DNA of 64,000 nt from Candidatus Hydrogenedens sp. (GCA_016125095.1 WGMK01000014.1:186001-250000); one strand, 5' to 3'. Positions 24,052 to 33,949 are shown, counted from the stretch's first letter. The notes: generated from the letters alone by a model not told the origin. Numbers and translations: made by a program.

Positions 24052-27000
24052 TCATTCGGAGCGCAGGAGATACTCGAAATCGTTGCGCGAAAGGCTCCGG
24101 TTGAAGCCGTCTGCATCGAGGATGTTCTTCACCAGATCGCGCTTTTGCTCTTGCAGGTCCAAAATGCGCTCCTCGATGGTGTCGGTCGTAACCAGCCGGA
24201 AGGCGAGCACCGTCTTGTCTTGCCCGATACGGTGCGTGCGGTCGATGGCTTGCGCCTCGGCGGCCGGATTCCACCACGGATCGAACAGCACCACATAGCT
24301 CGCCGAGGTCAGGTTCAACCCGGTGCCGCCGGCCTTGAGCGAAATAAGAAACACCGCGGCCCCTGCTTCGGCCTGAAAGGCGTCCACCAATTCCTGCCGT
24401 CTCTTGGTCTGTCCGGTCAGCACGTAGCAGGGAGCGCTTAGCACGAGGTCACGCTGGAGCAGCTTGATCATTTCGACGAACTGCGAGAATATGAGCACCT
24501 TGGCGCCCTCTTCAATTAGCGGCGCGAGCAGTTCGTTCAGCACGGTCAGCTTTCCAGACCCGCAACCCGGCAGTTTGCGGAGGCGCGGGTCGCAGCAGAT
24601 CTGCCTCAGGCGCGTGAGGGCGGCCAGCATCTGAATGCGCGCCTGGCCCTTCAGCGCGCCCGAGCCGGAGGTGGCTAGCAATTCGCGCGTGCGCTTCAGT
24701 TCCGCCAGGTAGGCCATCCGCTGCTTGGTCGTCATCGCGCAATCGTGCCGCTCCTCGATGCGCGGCGGCAGTTCGGGCGCTACTTCCTGCTTGAGCCTTC
24801 GCATCAGCACCGGCCGTAGGCGCGCGCGCAGAAACCGGTGGAGGGTCGGATCGCCGTCCTTGCCGCGTTCCTCGAACCGGTCCCGCGGCCCCAGATATCC
24901 GGGCACCGCGAAATCGGCGATGGACCACAGATCCAGCGCGCGGTTTTCAATCGGCGTGCCGGTCAGCGCGATGCGGTAGCGGGCGTCCAGATTCTTCACC
25001 ACGCGGGAAATCTCGGCGTCTGGATTCTTGATAGCCTGCGCCTCGTCGACACAGACCATCAGCCAGGATTGAGCGGCCAGGGCGTCGTAGTCGCGCCGGG
25101 CCAGCGCATAATTCTTGATGACTAGATCGTAGTCGCCCAGCCGCTCGAGTATCGCCTTGCGCCCGGCGCCGCTTTCCAGAACCACGGTTTTCAGTTCTGG
25201 CGCGAATCGCGCGGCCTCGCGCTGCCAGTTATGGGCCACGCTCGCCGGACACACGACCAGCGAGGTTTTTTTCGCTTCCCGGCCCCGGCGCAGGGCGGTC
25301 AAGGCGGCCAGCACCTGTAGCGTCTTGCCCAGTCCCATGTCGTCCGCCAGCACGGCGCCCCCGAACGTTTTCGCGGCCCAGACCAGGAAATCCGTGCCCG
25401 CGCGCTGATACGGCCGCAGGGCATCTGCGGCTTCCTTCGCCGGCTTCGACTCCGGAATCCCCTTGAATTTCGCGGCGATCCGCCGGGCCTGCGCGGCGAA
25501 CTGCTCGAAAATTTCCGCGCCGCCGAGGGCGGTGGTATCGGTACCCGCTATCTGGAAGGCATGCAGGCGCTGGGCCTCGCCGTCTACGCCGATGCCCAGT
25601 TCCGAAAGCGTCCGCATCTGTTGCTGGTAGGCCTCGAGAGCGGCGCGGTCGTACACGCCGTGGCGCGCCAGCCGCACCAGGCTGCCGCCTTGCGCCAGCG
25701 CCGCATCCACCTCGGCCGGCGTCAGCAGTTCCATTTCCTGCTGCATGCTTACCGACACATCGAGCCAGTCGACGCCGCTCGACGAAAAGTTCAGTTTGAA
25801 CTCCGGCGGGCGTCGCAGCAAGACCAGATCCTGCATGCCCTTGTTGCCGAAACAGGTGATGCCTTGCGGTCTCTCGCCCCAATGCTCGAGCAGCTGCATG
25901 CGGATATCGTCGTTCAGCCGGTAGGCGCGCCCGCCGCGCGGAGAATCAACGGCCGTACCCGGACCCGCCAGCAAGGCCGCAAGCCAATGCTCCAGGGGTT
26001 CGGTATCCGCGCGCCGCGGTGCGGCGGCCAATCCGGCGCGCTGCGATTCCGTTTCCGCCGCCACACCTGTAGCACTGTCCCCGGGGGCGTCGGCCGCGCC
26101 CGGCAGGGCCTGCAACTCGGAATCACTGGTATGGTCGTGAAAGGCCAGCACGCGCCAGCCGCCGGCATGATCGTAGATAAACGCCATGCCGTCCCGCGCA
26201 TGCGCCGCGGCCTGCACGCGCAATTCGCCACCCTCGACCCGGAACTCAACGCGCGTTTCGACCGGCACTTCCACCGCGAGATCCGACACGTCCGCGCCGC
26301 CGTCCCCGAGCCGTTCCACCAGTTTCGCGCCTGCTCCCGATTCACGGAGTTTGTCCAGGGGAAGCCGGCCCTGTTGGAGCAGCCGGAGGGCCAAGTCCAG
26401 CGGCGTCCCCGCAGTATCCACCGGCCGGATCCAGCCGTCTTTCCGCAGCCAGAGTTTGTTGAGATGGACATCGGTCCGGTATTCCGCGACCCGGGTGTAG
26501 AAGAGTTCCACGTCCTCCAGCCTGTGCAGCTGCGCCGCGTCTTCTCGGCGGATCTCCAACCCCCAGGCATATCCGCCGTCCTCCAGGGGCTGAAGCGCCA
26601 GACGCGCAGGCTCCGGATCGATCCGCACCGGGCCGCCATCGTCCCAGCGCCACCGCGTGGCGGGCGCCTCCAGCAGCCATTCGAACGGATTCTCGACCCG
26701 CAAGTCCACGGAAAGCCTGTCGGCGCGGGGATCTGCGGTGCGGACAAACGGGCCCGCCAGCCACGTCGTCATTTTCTTTTCGAGGGGCCGCATGCGGCGC
26801 TGTCCGCTTCGCAGATCCCGCCCCAGTTGCTCCAGCGCCATGGCATGGCGCGGCGAGCGAACCAGTTTCTTGGTCGACAGCAGGTACCGGTAGGCAAGCA
26901 CCGGGTAGTCCAAGCCGGCGTCTATCAGCCGCCATTCGAGGGCCGCGCTCGAGTCGGGCGCGTCTTCCGGCTCTTCAAGCCAGTCCAGCAGCAATTGATC

Positions 27001-27804
27001 GGCGATTCGGGTGTCCAGCGCCGCCAGCGCGGCCTGCGCTTCCGGGGATTCGAGATACGAGTCGAGAGCCGGATCGCGAAGCGGACTCTGCCGGCTGACC
27101 TGCCCGGGAATGGCGGCGATCGATCTCCGGAATTCCAGCAATGCCTCGAGCGGATTCGGCACATATGCCAACGCGGCGAGATGCGGATAGATTTGCCGCC
27201 CTTGGAAGGCGGTGGCGAAATGGGCCTTGAACACGGCCTCGAGCAGCGCGCGGCGTTCTGCGCTTTCGGCCAGGGAGAAGCGTTCCCACCACGGCGGGCC
27301 CGGATCGCCGCTGCCAGGGATGTCCAAAGCTTCTCCGGCCCATGCCGCGAGCAGTCGGGGTATGGCGTTGCCCTTCACCGGCGGCAGCGCTTCTGCGGCT
27401 ATATGGCGCCAGGCGCTCGGAAGGTAGCGGCGGTACTCCTTCGCCCACGGAACCTCCGAAGCAACGGCAGCCGCCAGCAAGCGGTAAAGCACCGCAGCCC
27501 CGTGCTTGCAATCGACACCCACCGGGCAGCTGCAGACGGTCTCGCAGGAGCCGCTGGAGTACTCGTTGTCAATGCTTACTTCATAGTAGTTGCCATGCGA
27601 GCCGAGTACCTCGGCATCGATACGCGCCGGCACTGGCAGATCGATCGCGATGACGTTGCCCGCAAGCGCGTAATTGATGCCCCGGTCCCGGGCCTGCTTC
27701 CGGAAGACCCGGGTCATGAAAGTGTAAAAGTCCTCCGGCAGCGTCTCCTGCAGGGACAACTCGTCATCCAGATCTTCATCGAAGTCGAATCCGCCGGGGC
27801 TCAT
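24052..27804 (-). CDS. SWIM zinc-finger SNF2-family helicase/ATPase
   Basis: This 1250-aa protein belongs to the bacterial SNF2/HepA-like group. The N-terminus carries a SWIM zinc finger (CETVCSCPVGVDCKHGAAV, about residues 90-110). A long helical region and the SNF2-N ATPase follow, with ADDMGLGKTLQVLAALT (motif I), VDEAQAIKNP (motif II) and LTGTPIENRALDLWS (motif III). The helicase C-terminal domain has SLKAGGTGLNLTSA and AIDRTHRIGQDKTV. Such enzymes move along double-stranded DNA and remodel protein-DNA complexes. The start is ATG at 27804, 9 nt after the NAD kinase stop; the open frame runs on upstream but only as a shadow of the kinase gene. All core motifs are intact. Confidence 0.92.
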   Translation of the reverse strand: MSPGGFDFDEDLDDELSLQETLPEDFYTFMTRVFRKQARDRGINYALAGNVIAIDLPVPARIDAEVLGSHGNYYEVSIDNEYSSGSCETVCSCPVGVDCKHGAAVLYRLLAAAVASEVPWAKEYRRYLPSAWRHIAAEALPPVKGNAIPRLLAAWAGEALDIPGSGDPGPPWWERFSLAESAERRALLEAVFKAHFATAFQGRQIYPHLAALAYVPNPLEALLEFRRSIAAIPGQVSRQSPLRDPALDSYLESPEAQAALAALDTRIADQLLLDWLEEPEDAPDSSAALEWRLIDAGLDYPVLAYRYLLSTKKLVRSPRHAMALEQLGRDLRSGQRRMRPLEKKMTTWLAGPFVRTADPRADRLSVDLRVENPFEWLLEAPATRWRWDDGGPVRIDPEPARLALQPLEDGGYAWGLEIRREDAAQLHRLEDVELFYTRVAEYRTDVHLNKLWLRKDGWIRPVDTAGTPLDLALRLLQQGRLPLDKLRESGAGAKLVERLGDGGADVSDLAVEVPVETRVEFRVEGGELRVQAAAHARDGMAFIYDHAGGWRVLAFHDHTSDSELQALPGAADAPGDSATGVAAETESQRAGLAAAPRRADTEPLEHWLAALLAGPGTAVDSPRGGRAYRLNDDIRMQLLEHWGERPQGITCFGNKGMQDLVLLRRPPEFKLNFSSSGVDWLDVSVSMQQEMELLTPAEVDAALAQGGSLVRLARHGVYDRAALEAYQQQMRTLSELGIGVDGEAQRLHAFQIAGTDTTALGGAEIFEQFAAQARRIAAKFKGIPESKPAKEAADALRPYQRAGTDFLVWAAKTFGGAVLADDMGLGKTLQVLAALTALRRGREAKKTSLVVCPASVAHNWQREAARFAPELKTVVLESGAGRKAILERLGDYDLVIKNYALARRDYDALAAQSWLMVCVDEAQAIKNPDAEISRVVKNLDARYRIALTGTPIENRALDLWSIADFAVPGYLGPRDRFEERGKDGDPTLHRFLRARLRPVLMRRLKQEVAPELPPRIEERHDCAMTTKQRMAYLAELKRTRELLATSGSGALKGQARIQMLAALTRLRQICCDPRLRKLPGCGSGKLTVLNELLAPLIEEGAKVLIFSQFVEMIKLLQRDLVLSAPCYVLTGQTKRRQELVDAFQAEAGAAVFLISLKAGGTGLNLTSASYVVLFDPWWNPAAEAQAIDRTHRIGQDKTVLAFRLVTTDTIEERILDLQEQKRDLVKNILDADGFNRSLSRNDFEYLLRSE

Positions 27805-27812
27805 GGGTTGTC

Positions 27813-28583
27813 CTAGAACGGCTCGTCGAGGCGTTTGACGGGGCCGCAGGTGAGAATGGTGGCGCCGTGGATGTGCTTGCGAAGGAGCAGCTCGTCGCCC
27901 GCCTCGAGGGTGACGATATCCATCGAGCTGTCGTAGGCGAGCTGCGCTGGCCCGCGCGTGATGAGAATCCGGATAGCGACGTCGGAGGGCAGCACCAGGT
28001 GGTTGGTGTGTTCGGTCGTGGCCTTGAAGGCAATCCCGATGCCCTTGGTGAAGACGCCACGGGTGAGCTTGTTGAAGTAGGCCGTGCTGCCGAAGGGCGT
28101 GCACACGAGGAAGCCGTCGCCGAGGATCTCGATGCCGCCGTCGTAGGGCTCGTCGTTCAGGAACATCTTGAACCGCACAGCGCTGTTGATGCGGCCCATG
28201 TGCACGGAAAACTCGTTGAGCGCCGTGAGCCGGCTGCCGATGCCCCGCGAATCGCTCAGGTATACGTCGCACGACAGCTTGGTGTATTCATTGCTGGCGA
28301 GCGCCCCCTTGGCCAACCCCTCGATGACCTCCGCCGGGGGATGGGGGATGCAGCGGTGGCCGCGCAGGCTGTTGAGAATCGGTACCTTCGGCAGGCCCGG
28401 ATACTCCAGCTCCGCGGCCAGCAGCGTGCCATCGCCCCCGAAACACACCACAATGTCCGGGTCCGACGTGACCAGTTCCAGCGCGGGGTGCCGCGCGACT
28501 TCCATCTGCAGCGAACCCGCCTCCGCGCCATAGAGCAGCACGCGCGTCGGGCGCGCAGGATCGGGTGTATTGGGATGGGTCAT
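27813..28583 (-). CDS. NAD(+)/NADH kinase
   Basis: This 256-aa enzyme phosphorylates NAD to NADP in the cytoplasm. The nucleotide-binding motif GGDGT (in VVCFGGDGTLLAA), NEFSVHMG and the glycine-rich DGFLVCTPFGSTAY segment identify it. It is somewhat shorter than many NadK proteins, mainly at the N-terminus. ATG at 28583 is used here; an in-frame GTG at 28592 is also possible. It lies 18 nt after the ABC permease gene and 9 nt before the SNF2 gene, in one minus-strand run. Confidence 0.9.
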   Translation of the reverse strand: MTHPNTPDPARPTRVLLYGAEAGSLQMEVARHPALELVTSDPDIVVCFGGDGTLLAAELEYPGLPKVPILNSLRGHRCIPHPPAEVIEGLAKGALASNEYTKLSCDVYLSDSRGIGSRLTALNEFSVHMGRINSAVRFKMFLNDEPYDGGIEILGDGFLVCTPFGSTAYFNKLTRGVFTKGIGIAFKATTEHTNHLVLPSDVAIRILITRGPAQLAYDSSMDIVTLEAGDELLLRKHIHGATILTCGPVKRLDEPF

Positions 28584-28601
28584 GCGCGCCACTATACCAC
28601 G

Positions 28602-30215
28602 CTATACCGAGCGCGCGGAAAAGCGTCGCGCCACCACGAACGTCGCTCCCACGAGCAGCATGAGCAGCACGCTGTAGGCGAAGGCCACGCCTACCTGGTC
28701 GCGCCAGGCCATGTCGATACGCACCGAAATCGGCAGGTTGCCCGGCACGTATACAAGGATAGAGGCGACGAATTCGCCGAGGCTCATGGCGAATACCAGT
28801 GCGACGGCGGTGGCCAATGCAGGCGCCAGTAGCGGCAGTGTCACGCGCAGGAAGGCGTGCCGCTTGCCTGCGCCCAGCGTGGCGGCCGCCTCGAGCAGGC
28901 CCGTGTCGAAGGCCTCTACCGCTGCGGACGACATGCGCGTGAGCAGCGGCACGTTGCGCACGAAGTAGGCCAGGGGCAGCAGCCAGATGGTGTTGAACAG
29001 CGGCAGCCAATCATCGTTGAAGGCCACGATCAGGTTCAGCGCGATGACCGTGCCCGGCAGCGCCCAGGGGATCATCACCAGCAGGTTCACGCCCCAGCGC
29101 CCGGGGCGTCCGCGCCCGATGAGGTATGAGGCCGGCAGCGCCACGGCAATGGTCGCCACGGTGGCCAGGGCGCTCGCCCACAGGCTGTTCAGGATTGGTT
29201 GGAACGCGCTGCTGCTCCGGAAGAGCTCGGCGAAGTTGTCGAGCGTAAACGTGGTCGGCAGAATCTCCGTGTGCCAGGCCCGGTGGTCGGCGAAGGCGAA
29301 CCACGCGATGATGAGATGCGGCAGCAGCAGCAGGACCATCAGCGTCCAAGCCGCGGCACCGGTCGCCACCTTGCCCGCCGCGCTCGATATCAGCCGGGGC
29401 GCGCCCTTCGTGCCCGAGCCCCCCGCGCGCGGCGCCGTGCGGAACAGCACCACGCCCATCAGCGCCACCACCGCCAGCACCACGGTCAGCGTGAGCGCCT
29501 CCGGCATATCGAAGCGCTCGTTCGCGTAGTACACCGCCGTGCTCAGCATCGGGAAGTCGCCGCCGAAATAATAGGGCGCGCTGAACGAGGCGGCGGACGA
29601 CATGAACGTAAGCAGCGCGGCCCCGGCCAGGGCGGGCCGCAGCAGCGGCAGGGTCACCCGGAAGAGCACCCGCAGCCGGCTGGCCCCCAGCGTGCGCGCC
29701 GCCTCAATCTGGCTCTGGTCGAACTGCGCCAGCGCCGCCGAAACCATCGCGTAGAAGAACACATAGAACGAGTAAGTGTGGATGAGCAGGATGGCCCACG
29801 GGCCGGGCAGGGCGGCATTCTCGAATCCGGCGCGCTCCAGCAGCCGCGTGATGACGCCATCGCGCCCGATGAGGTAGTAGAAGCCGAGCACGCCCACCAG
29901 CGGCGGCAGGGTGAAGGGCAGCAGCGCGAGGGCCGCGAGCAGATTGCGCCCCGGGAACCGGAACCGGGCCACGGCGAATGCCAGGGCCGTACCGAAAACC
30001 CCCGCGCCCGCCACCGACCCGAGGCAAATCAGCAGGGTATTGACGACCGCCTGCAGCCCGGTGCCCCCGGTAAAGGCGTCCCAGCGCCAATCGCCCAAGG
30101 CTTCGGCCGCCAGACGCAGGGTGGGGTAAAGTACGAAGGCCAGCAGCGGCGGCAGGCACAGGGCCAGCGCGAAATAATCCACGGCGCGCAGGCGCCGCTG
30201 CGGGGTCCGGCTCAC
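28602..30215 (-). CDS. iron(III)-type ABC transporter permease (fused, two domains)
   Basis: This 537-aa inner-membrane protein is a tandem fusion of two binding-protein-dependent permease domains, as in FbpB/SfuB and ThiP. Each half has the EAA loop that contacts the ATPase: EAARTLGASRLRVLFRVTLPLL near residue 172 and EAAATLGAGKRHAFLRVTLPLL near residue 440. About 12 membrane helices are expected. The substrate could be ferric iron, thiamine or a phosphonate. No ATPase or periplasmic binding protein is adjacent, so its partners are encoded elsewhere. The start is GTG at 30215, 12 nt after the PilZ gene. Confidence 0.87.
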   Translation of the reverse strand: MSRTPQRRLRAVDYFALALCLPPLLAFVLYPTLRLAAEALGDWRWDAFTGGTGLQAVVNTLLICLGSVAGAGVFGTALAFAVARFRFPGRNLLAALALLPFTLPPLVGVLGFYYLIGRDGVITRLLERAGFENAALPGPWAILLIHTYSFYVFFYAMVSAALAQFDQSQIEAARTLGASRLRVLFRVTLPLLRPALAGAALLTFMSSAASFSAPYYFGGDFPMLSTAVYYANERFDMPEALTLTVVLAVVALMGVVLFRTAPRAGGSGTKGAPRLISSAAGKVATGAAAWTLMVLLLLPHLIIAWFAFADHRAWHTEILPTTFTLDNFAELFRSSSAFQPILNSLWASALATVATIAVALPASYLIGRGRPGRWGVNLLVMIPWALPGTVIALNLIVAFNDDWLPLFNTIWLLPLAYFVRNVPLLTRMSSAAVEAFDTGLLEAAATLGAGKRHAFLRVTLPLLAPALATAVALVFAMSLGEFVASILVYVPGNLPISVRIDMAWRDQVGVAFAYSVLLMLLVGATFVVARRFSARSV

Positions 30216-30227
30216 GAGGACCGGCGG

Positions 30228-30581
30228 CTACACACCCGCTTGCGCGATGTCGGTCTCGACATAGCGGCGGATGGCCTCGTGTTCCTCGTCGTCCAGCTTG
30301 GTGAAAAGAATGGCGACCTTGTAGTGCTCATCGCCCTGGTCGTCGCGATCGCAGCGCACCACCACGCCCTCGGCGTCGATGCGCGCGCCGCCGCCGCCGG
30401 GCAGTTCCAGCGCGATGCTCATGCGGGTCATCAGGGGCACCGGCTTAACCGTGTGGCACAGCACGCCATTGGCGCTGATGTTGTCGACGTGATTCAGTAC
30501 GCCCGGACCGGTGAGGTCCACCATCGGCACACCGCGCCGGCTGCGCGGAAATCTGCGCCGTTCATCTCCGTATTGGCCCAT
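30228..30581 (-). CDS. PilZ domain protein (c-di-GMP binding)
   Basis: This 117-aa single-domain protein has the PilZ fold. The N-terminal Arg cluster (RRRFPRSRRG) supplies the RxxxR motif and DNISANGVL supplies the (D/N)xSxxG motif, the two parts that bind cyclic di-GMP. The remaining strands (MSIALELP, DAEGVVVRCDR, YKVAILFTKL) fit the barrel. A strong GGAGGGG site precedes the ATG. It is the first gene of the run leading to the ABC permease, NAD kinase and SNF2 genes; whether it controls any of them is not known. Confidence 0.88.
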   Translation of the reverse strand: MGQYGDERRRFPRSRRGVPMVDLTGPGVLNHVDNISANGVLCHTVKPVPLMTRMSIALELPGGGGARIDAEGVVVRCDRDDQGDEHYKVAILFTKLDDEEHEAIRRYVETDIAQAGV

Positions 30582-30627
30582 CTCGGCCCCTCCAAGCGCG
30601 GCCCAACCGCACGTAAACCGTAATGGT

Positions 30628-30641
30628 AGCGCATATGCGCT
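30628..30641. promoter_or_regulatory. 14-bp perfect palindrome upstream of the PilZ gene
   Basis: AGCGCATATGCGCT is a perfect 14-bp palindrome in the 87-nt gap before the PilZ gene. On the minus strand it falls in the spacer of a possible promoter (TTGCAT, 17 bp, TACCAT), which is where an operator would act. It may bind a dimeric regulator. Confidence 0.35.
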
Positions 30642-30668
30642 GGCGATGCAATGCGCGTTAGCGCGACG

Positions 30669-32375
30669 CTAGGCGCCCCAGGTGGCCATCCAGTACACGA
30701 ATCCGATGAGTACGCCCACCCAGACCCAGAGGAACGCGAATCCGCCAAGCGATACCGCCGAGGGATAATAGATCTCGAAGTCGGGATGGTTGATGATCTT
30801 GCGCGGCTGCGCGGGCGCGACCTCCGGCGGCAGCATGAAAGGCTCCGGCATGTGCGGCTCGCCATCTTTTACGGGCGTGCGGATGCACTCGAACACGCGC
30901 GTCAGGCGCTCTTCCGGCACGCGAGAAGTAAACAGGCTTACCACGATACCCGAGAGGAACCCGCCCGAGAGGAAGAGGAACGTGTGATACGAGGCCCGGA
31001 ACTTCCCGTCCCAGATCATGTATTCCGGCAGGTTCGCTACTGCCCACTTGTCGAAGCCCGGTGCATAGATGGGCACCAGGAATAGGATAATTCCCACGAT
31101 GGACGCCGCCCAGGCGCCAGCCACGGTGGTGCGGCGCCAGAACAGGCCCAGCCAGAACGCGGCACCCATCAGCGCCTGAATCTGGAAGAAGCGCAGCAGC
31201 CCGCCCGTCACGTTCTCGAAGCGGAACGCGAACATCAGGCCGCCCACCACGATACAGAACGCCGCGATACGGCCCACCAGCACGTAGTGCTGCTCGTTGT
31301 GGTCGCGCACCAGCCAGCGCCGGTAGAAATTCTGGGTAAACAGGCCCGAGGAGGACACCATAAAGGCGTCGCACGAGGACATAACCGAGGCGATCAGGGC
31401 GGCGAGAAACAGGCCCAGCAGGCCCGGCATCACCTGTGGCAGTAGGTCGGCCGCCACGTTGCCGTAAATCTGGTCCATGGCCTTGGGGTCTTCGAGTCCC
31501 GGATAGAGCACGATGCCGCATAGGCCGACCACCATCCAGGCGACCGTGCAGAAGCGCTTGAGCAGGTTGCCCGTGGCGAAGCCCACGCGGCCGTCCATTT
31601 CGCTAGAGCCGGCAGCGCAGACGCCCATGATGTGCGGCTGCGTGACAATACCGATCAGCGCGCTCAGGCAAAGCATGGAAATGTAGAATCCGTTCAACTC
31701 GCCCGGCGCGACAATCTTGAACATGTCCGGGTCGGCGATACCCTGGTGCAGGCCCTCGAAGCCGCCTACAGCGTGCAGTGCGAAAGGCAGCAGAATGAAC
31801 GAGAGGATGACCGTGAGAATGCCCTGAATCAGGTCGGTGACGATGGCCGCCGCCAGGCCGCCCGCCAAGCCGTAGAGCAGAAACATGCCCGTCATGGCGA
31901 AGATGGCGTATTCCTTGGGCACAGAACCGCCCGTGATAGCCTCGACCATCGAGCCGGCGCCCAGAAGCAGGATGCCGATGTTGAGCGTCAACTGGAACAC
32001 GCCGATAATCGTATACAGACCAGCCATCGAGCCGTCATAGCGGTATTCGAAGTAGTCGCCCGTGGTGATGGCGCGCATGCGGCGCATGACCGGCGCGATG
32101 AGCCAGTAGAACGGCGTACAGAACAGCCAGAGCCACTGCCACCAGATACCCGAGATGCCAGCGGTGTAGGTCTTGCTCGACACGCCCACGGCGTCGTTGC
32201 CGCTGGTACCGGCCCCGAAGGCGAAGAAGATCATGAATATCTTGCCGAAGCGCCGCCCCCCCATAAAGAAGTCGGCGGTGTCAGACACCTTGCGTACGGT
32301 CCAGACGCCTGCGATCGTAATGCCCACGAAATACAGCAACAGCGCCGAGAGATCGGCGATACCCAACCCGAACAT
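30669..32375 (-). CDS. sodium:solute symporter (SSS family)
   Basis: This 568-aa polytopic membrane protein has the sodium/solute symporter (LeuT-fold) pattern with about 13-14 hydrophobic helices. Telltale segments are FFMGGRRFGKIFMIFFAFGAGTS, the TTGDYFEYRYDGSMAG loop, GLAAAIVTDLIQGILTVILS and LFLAALIASVMSSCDAFMVSSS. It would import a small solute with sodium; the substrate is not predictable. The ATG at 32375 has an AGAGGAG site, whereas the upstream in-frame ATG has none. It diverges from the HtrA-like gene. Confidence 0.9.
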   Translation of the reverse strand: MFGLGIADLSALLLYFVGITIAGVWTVRKVSDTADFFMGGRRFGKIFMIFFAFGAGTSGNDAVGVSSKTYTAGISGIWWQWLWLFCTPFYWLIAPVMRRMRAITTGDYFEYRYDGSMAGLYTIIGVFQLTLNIGILLLGAGSMVEAITGGSVPKEYAIFAMTGMFLLYGLAGGLAAAIVTDLIQGILTVILSFILLPFALHAVGGFEGLHQGIADPDMFKIVAPGELNGFYISMLCLSALIGIVTQPHIMGVCAAGSSEMDGRVGFATGNLLKRFCTVAWMVVGLCGIVLYPGLEDPKAMDQIYGNVAADLLPQVMPGLLGLFLAALIASVMSSCDAFMVSSSGLFTQNFYRRWLVRDHNEQHYVLVGRIAAFCIVVGGLMFAFRFENVTGGLLRFFQIQALMGAAFWLGLFWRRTTVAGAWAASIVGIILFLVPIYAPGFDKWAVANLPEYMIWDGKFRASYHTFLFLSGGFLSGIVVSLFTSRVPEERLTRVFECIRTPVKDGEPHMPEPFMLPPEVAPAQPRKIINHPDFEIYYPSAVSLGGFAFLWVWVGVLIGFVYWMATWGA

Positions 32376-32476
32376 GCAGTGCTCCTCTGCGGAAATACCC
32401 GTGAATTGGAGCATGGTAGGGGGTGTGGGCGGCGCAGTCAAGCCGGGTCGGGGAATAGCACCGTGGTCCGGCAGGT

Positions 32477-32505
32477 TTGGCCTGCATGACTTGGTCCGCT
32501 ATACT
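32477..32505 (+). promoter_or_regulatory. candidate sigma70-type promoter of the HtrA unit
   Basis: TTGGCC (32477-32482) and TATACT (32500-32505) are 17 bp apart, 56 nt before the protease start, in the divergent gap with the symporter gene. Confidence 0.5.
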
Positions 32506-32560
32506 CACGCACGGCATAACTACCCTATCCGGACGCCAGCCGTCCGCGCGGAGGCGCTTC

Positions 32561-33949
32561 ATGATTCCTAGAATTGCAGTCGGGGCGGCGTTGTGCGCGG
32601 GCGTGTTGCTCGTGTCCAACGGCTGCGCCACCATCGGTGGCTCCGAAAAGGCCGTCTTGCGCGCGAAGGACACGGTGTTCCCGGCGCTCGTGCACATCCG
32701 GCCGGTGAAGGAGATCTACACCAGCGGCAAGCGTCAGGAGGTGCTCGCCATCGGCAGCGGCTTCATTATCTCGCCCGACGGCTATGTGGTGACCAACGAG
32801 CATGTGGCCGGCGAGAGCAAGTTCGTGCAGTGCGTGCTGAGCGATAAGGAAGAAGTCGAGGCCGAAGTCGTCGGCGTCGATACCTTCACCGACGTGGCCG
32901 TGCTCAAGCTCGAGGTGGACCACCGCCTGCCCTTCGTCGAGTTCGGCAACTCGGACGACGTGGAAGCGGGCAACACAGTCATCGCCATGGGCAGCCCGCA
33001 CGGCCTTGCGCGCTCGGTATCGCTCGGCATCGTCAGCGTCACCGACCGCTACCTCGAAGACATCGGCCCGATGACCAGTCCCTTCAATAGCTGGATTCAG
33101 ACCGACGCTGCCATCAACCCAGGCAACAGCGGCGGACCGCTCATCGATCTGCACGGCAGGGTGATCGGCGTGAACGCGCGCGTGCTGCGCGGCGCCGAGA
33201 ACGTCGGCTTCGCCATTCCCAGCAACATCGTGAAGGATGTCGTCGACGATATCATCAAGCACGGCCGCGTGCAGCGCAGCTGGATTGGCGCCGACCTGCA
33301 GGAAATGCTGGCGCGCACCGACGATCCTGCGCGGCACGGCGTCATCGTGGCCGGGCTTGATCCCATCTCGCCCGCAGCCAAGGCTGGCATCCGCCCGGGC
33401 GACGTGATTACCGCGGTGAATGGAAAGCCGCTGCACGCGCGCTTCGAGGAAGACCTGCCCGCCGTGCGCCGCGCCATTGCCGCGCTGCCCATCGGCCAGG
33501 AAGCGACCTTTACCCTCCTCCGTGGCGAGGAAGAGCAGCAGGTGACGCTGGTCACCGAGGAGCGAGGCGCGCTCCGCGGCGATGAAGTGGCCTTCGACGA
33601 ATGGGGCTTCACGGCCAGCGAGCTCACGCCCGAACTCGTCCGCGAGGCGCAGTTGCCCTCGCGCATGGGCGTGTTCGTGTCGGGACAGCAGGTGGGCGGC
33701 ATCGCGGCGAACGCGAACCTCGGCGGCGGCGACATTATCCTCCGCGTTGACGACACCCCCATCCAAAACCTCGCGCAATTCAAGGAAGTGTACGACGGCC
33801 TCGTGGCGTCGAAGAAAGAGCTGGTGCTGTTGTTCGTCAAGCGCGGCGCGCTAACCCGCTATGTGATGATTAAGCAGACGCCCGGCGCGCCGGCTCCGGC
33901 CGAAGGTGCCGAGGCGGTCAACGAGGGAGAGCCCGCGCATGTGGAGTAA
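32561..33949 (+). CDS. HtrA/Do-like serine protease with PDZ domains
   Basis: This 462-aa envelope protease has a signal peptide that may be lipoprotein-type (NGCATIGG, Cys22, though -3 is Ser). The chymotrypsin-like domain has an intact triad: H81 (VVTNEHVAG), D111 (FTDVAVLKL) and S190 (NPGNSGGPL). Two PDZ domains follow (about 250-345 and 355-450; the second begins WGFTASELTPELVREA), so it has the layout of DegP/DegQ. It would degrade or refold damaged envelope proteins. The start is ATG at 32561 with a GGAGG site. It overlaps the next gene, a catalytically dead relative, by 11 nt, so the pair is translated together. Confidence 0.92.
   Translation: MIPRIAVGAALCAGVLLVSNGCATIGGSEKAVLRAKDTVFPALVHIRPVKEIYTSGKRQEVLAIGSGFIISPDGYVVTNEHVAGESKFVQCVLSDKEEVEAEVVGVDTFTDVAVLKLEVDHRLPFVEFGNSDDVEAGNTVIAMGSPHGLARSVSLGIVSVTDRYLEDIGPMTSPFNSWIQTDAAINPGNSGGPLIDLHGRVIGVNARVLRGAENVGFAIPSNIVKDVVDDIIKHGRVQRSWIGADLQEMLARTDDPARHGVIVAGLDPISPAAKAGIRPGDVITAVNGKPLHARFEEDLPAVRRAIAALPIGQEATFTLLRGEEEQQVTLVTEERGALRGDEVAFDEWGFTASELTPELVREAQLPSRMGVFVSGQQVGGIAANANLGGGDIILRVDDTPIQNLAQFKEVYDGLVASKKELVLLFVKRGALTRYVMIKQTPGAPAPAEGAEAVNEGEPAHVE

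Noticed and set aside
27805..28272. Upstream extension of the SNF2 gene to 28272
   Set aside because: The extra sequence is an out-of-frame shadow of the NAD kinase gene; ATG 27804 begins the recognisable SWIM/SNF2 protein just after the kinase stop.
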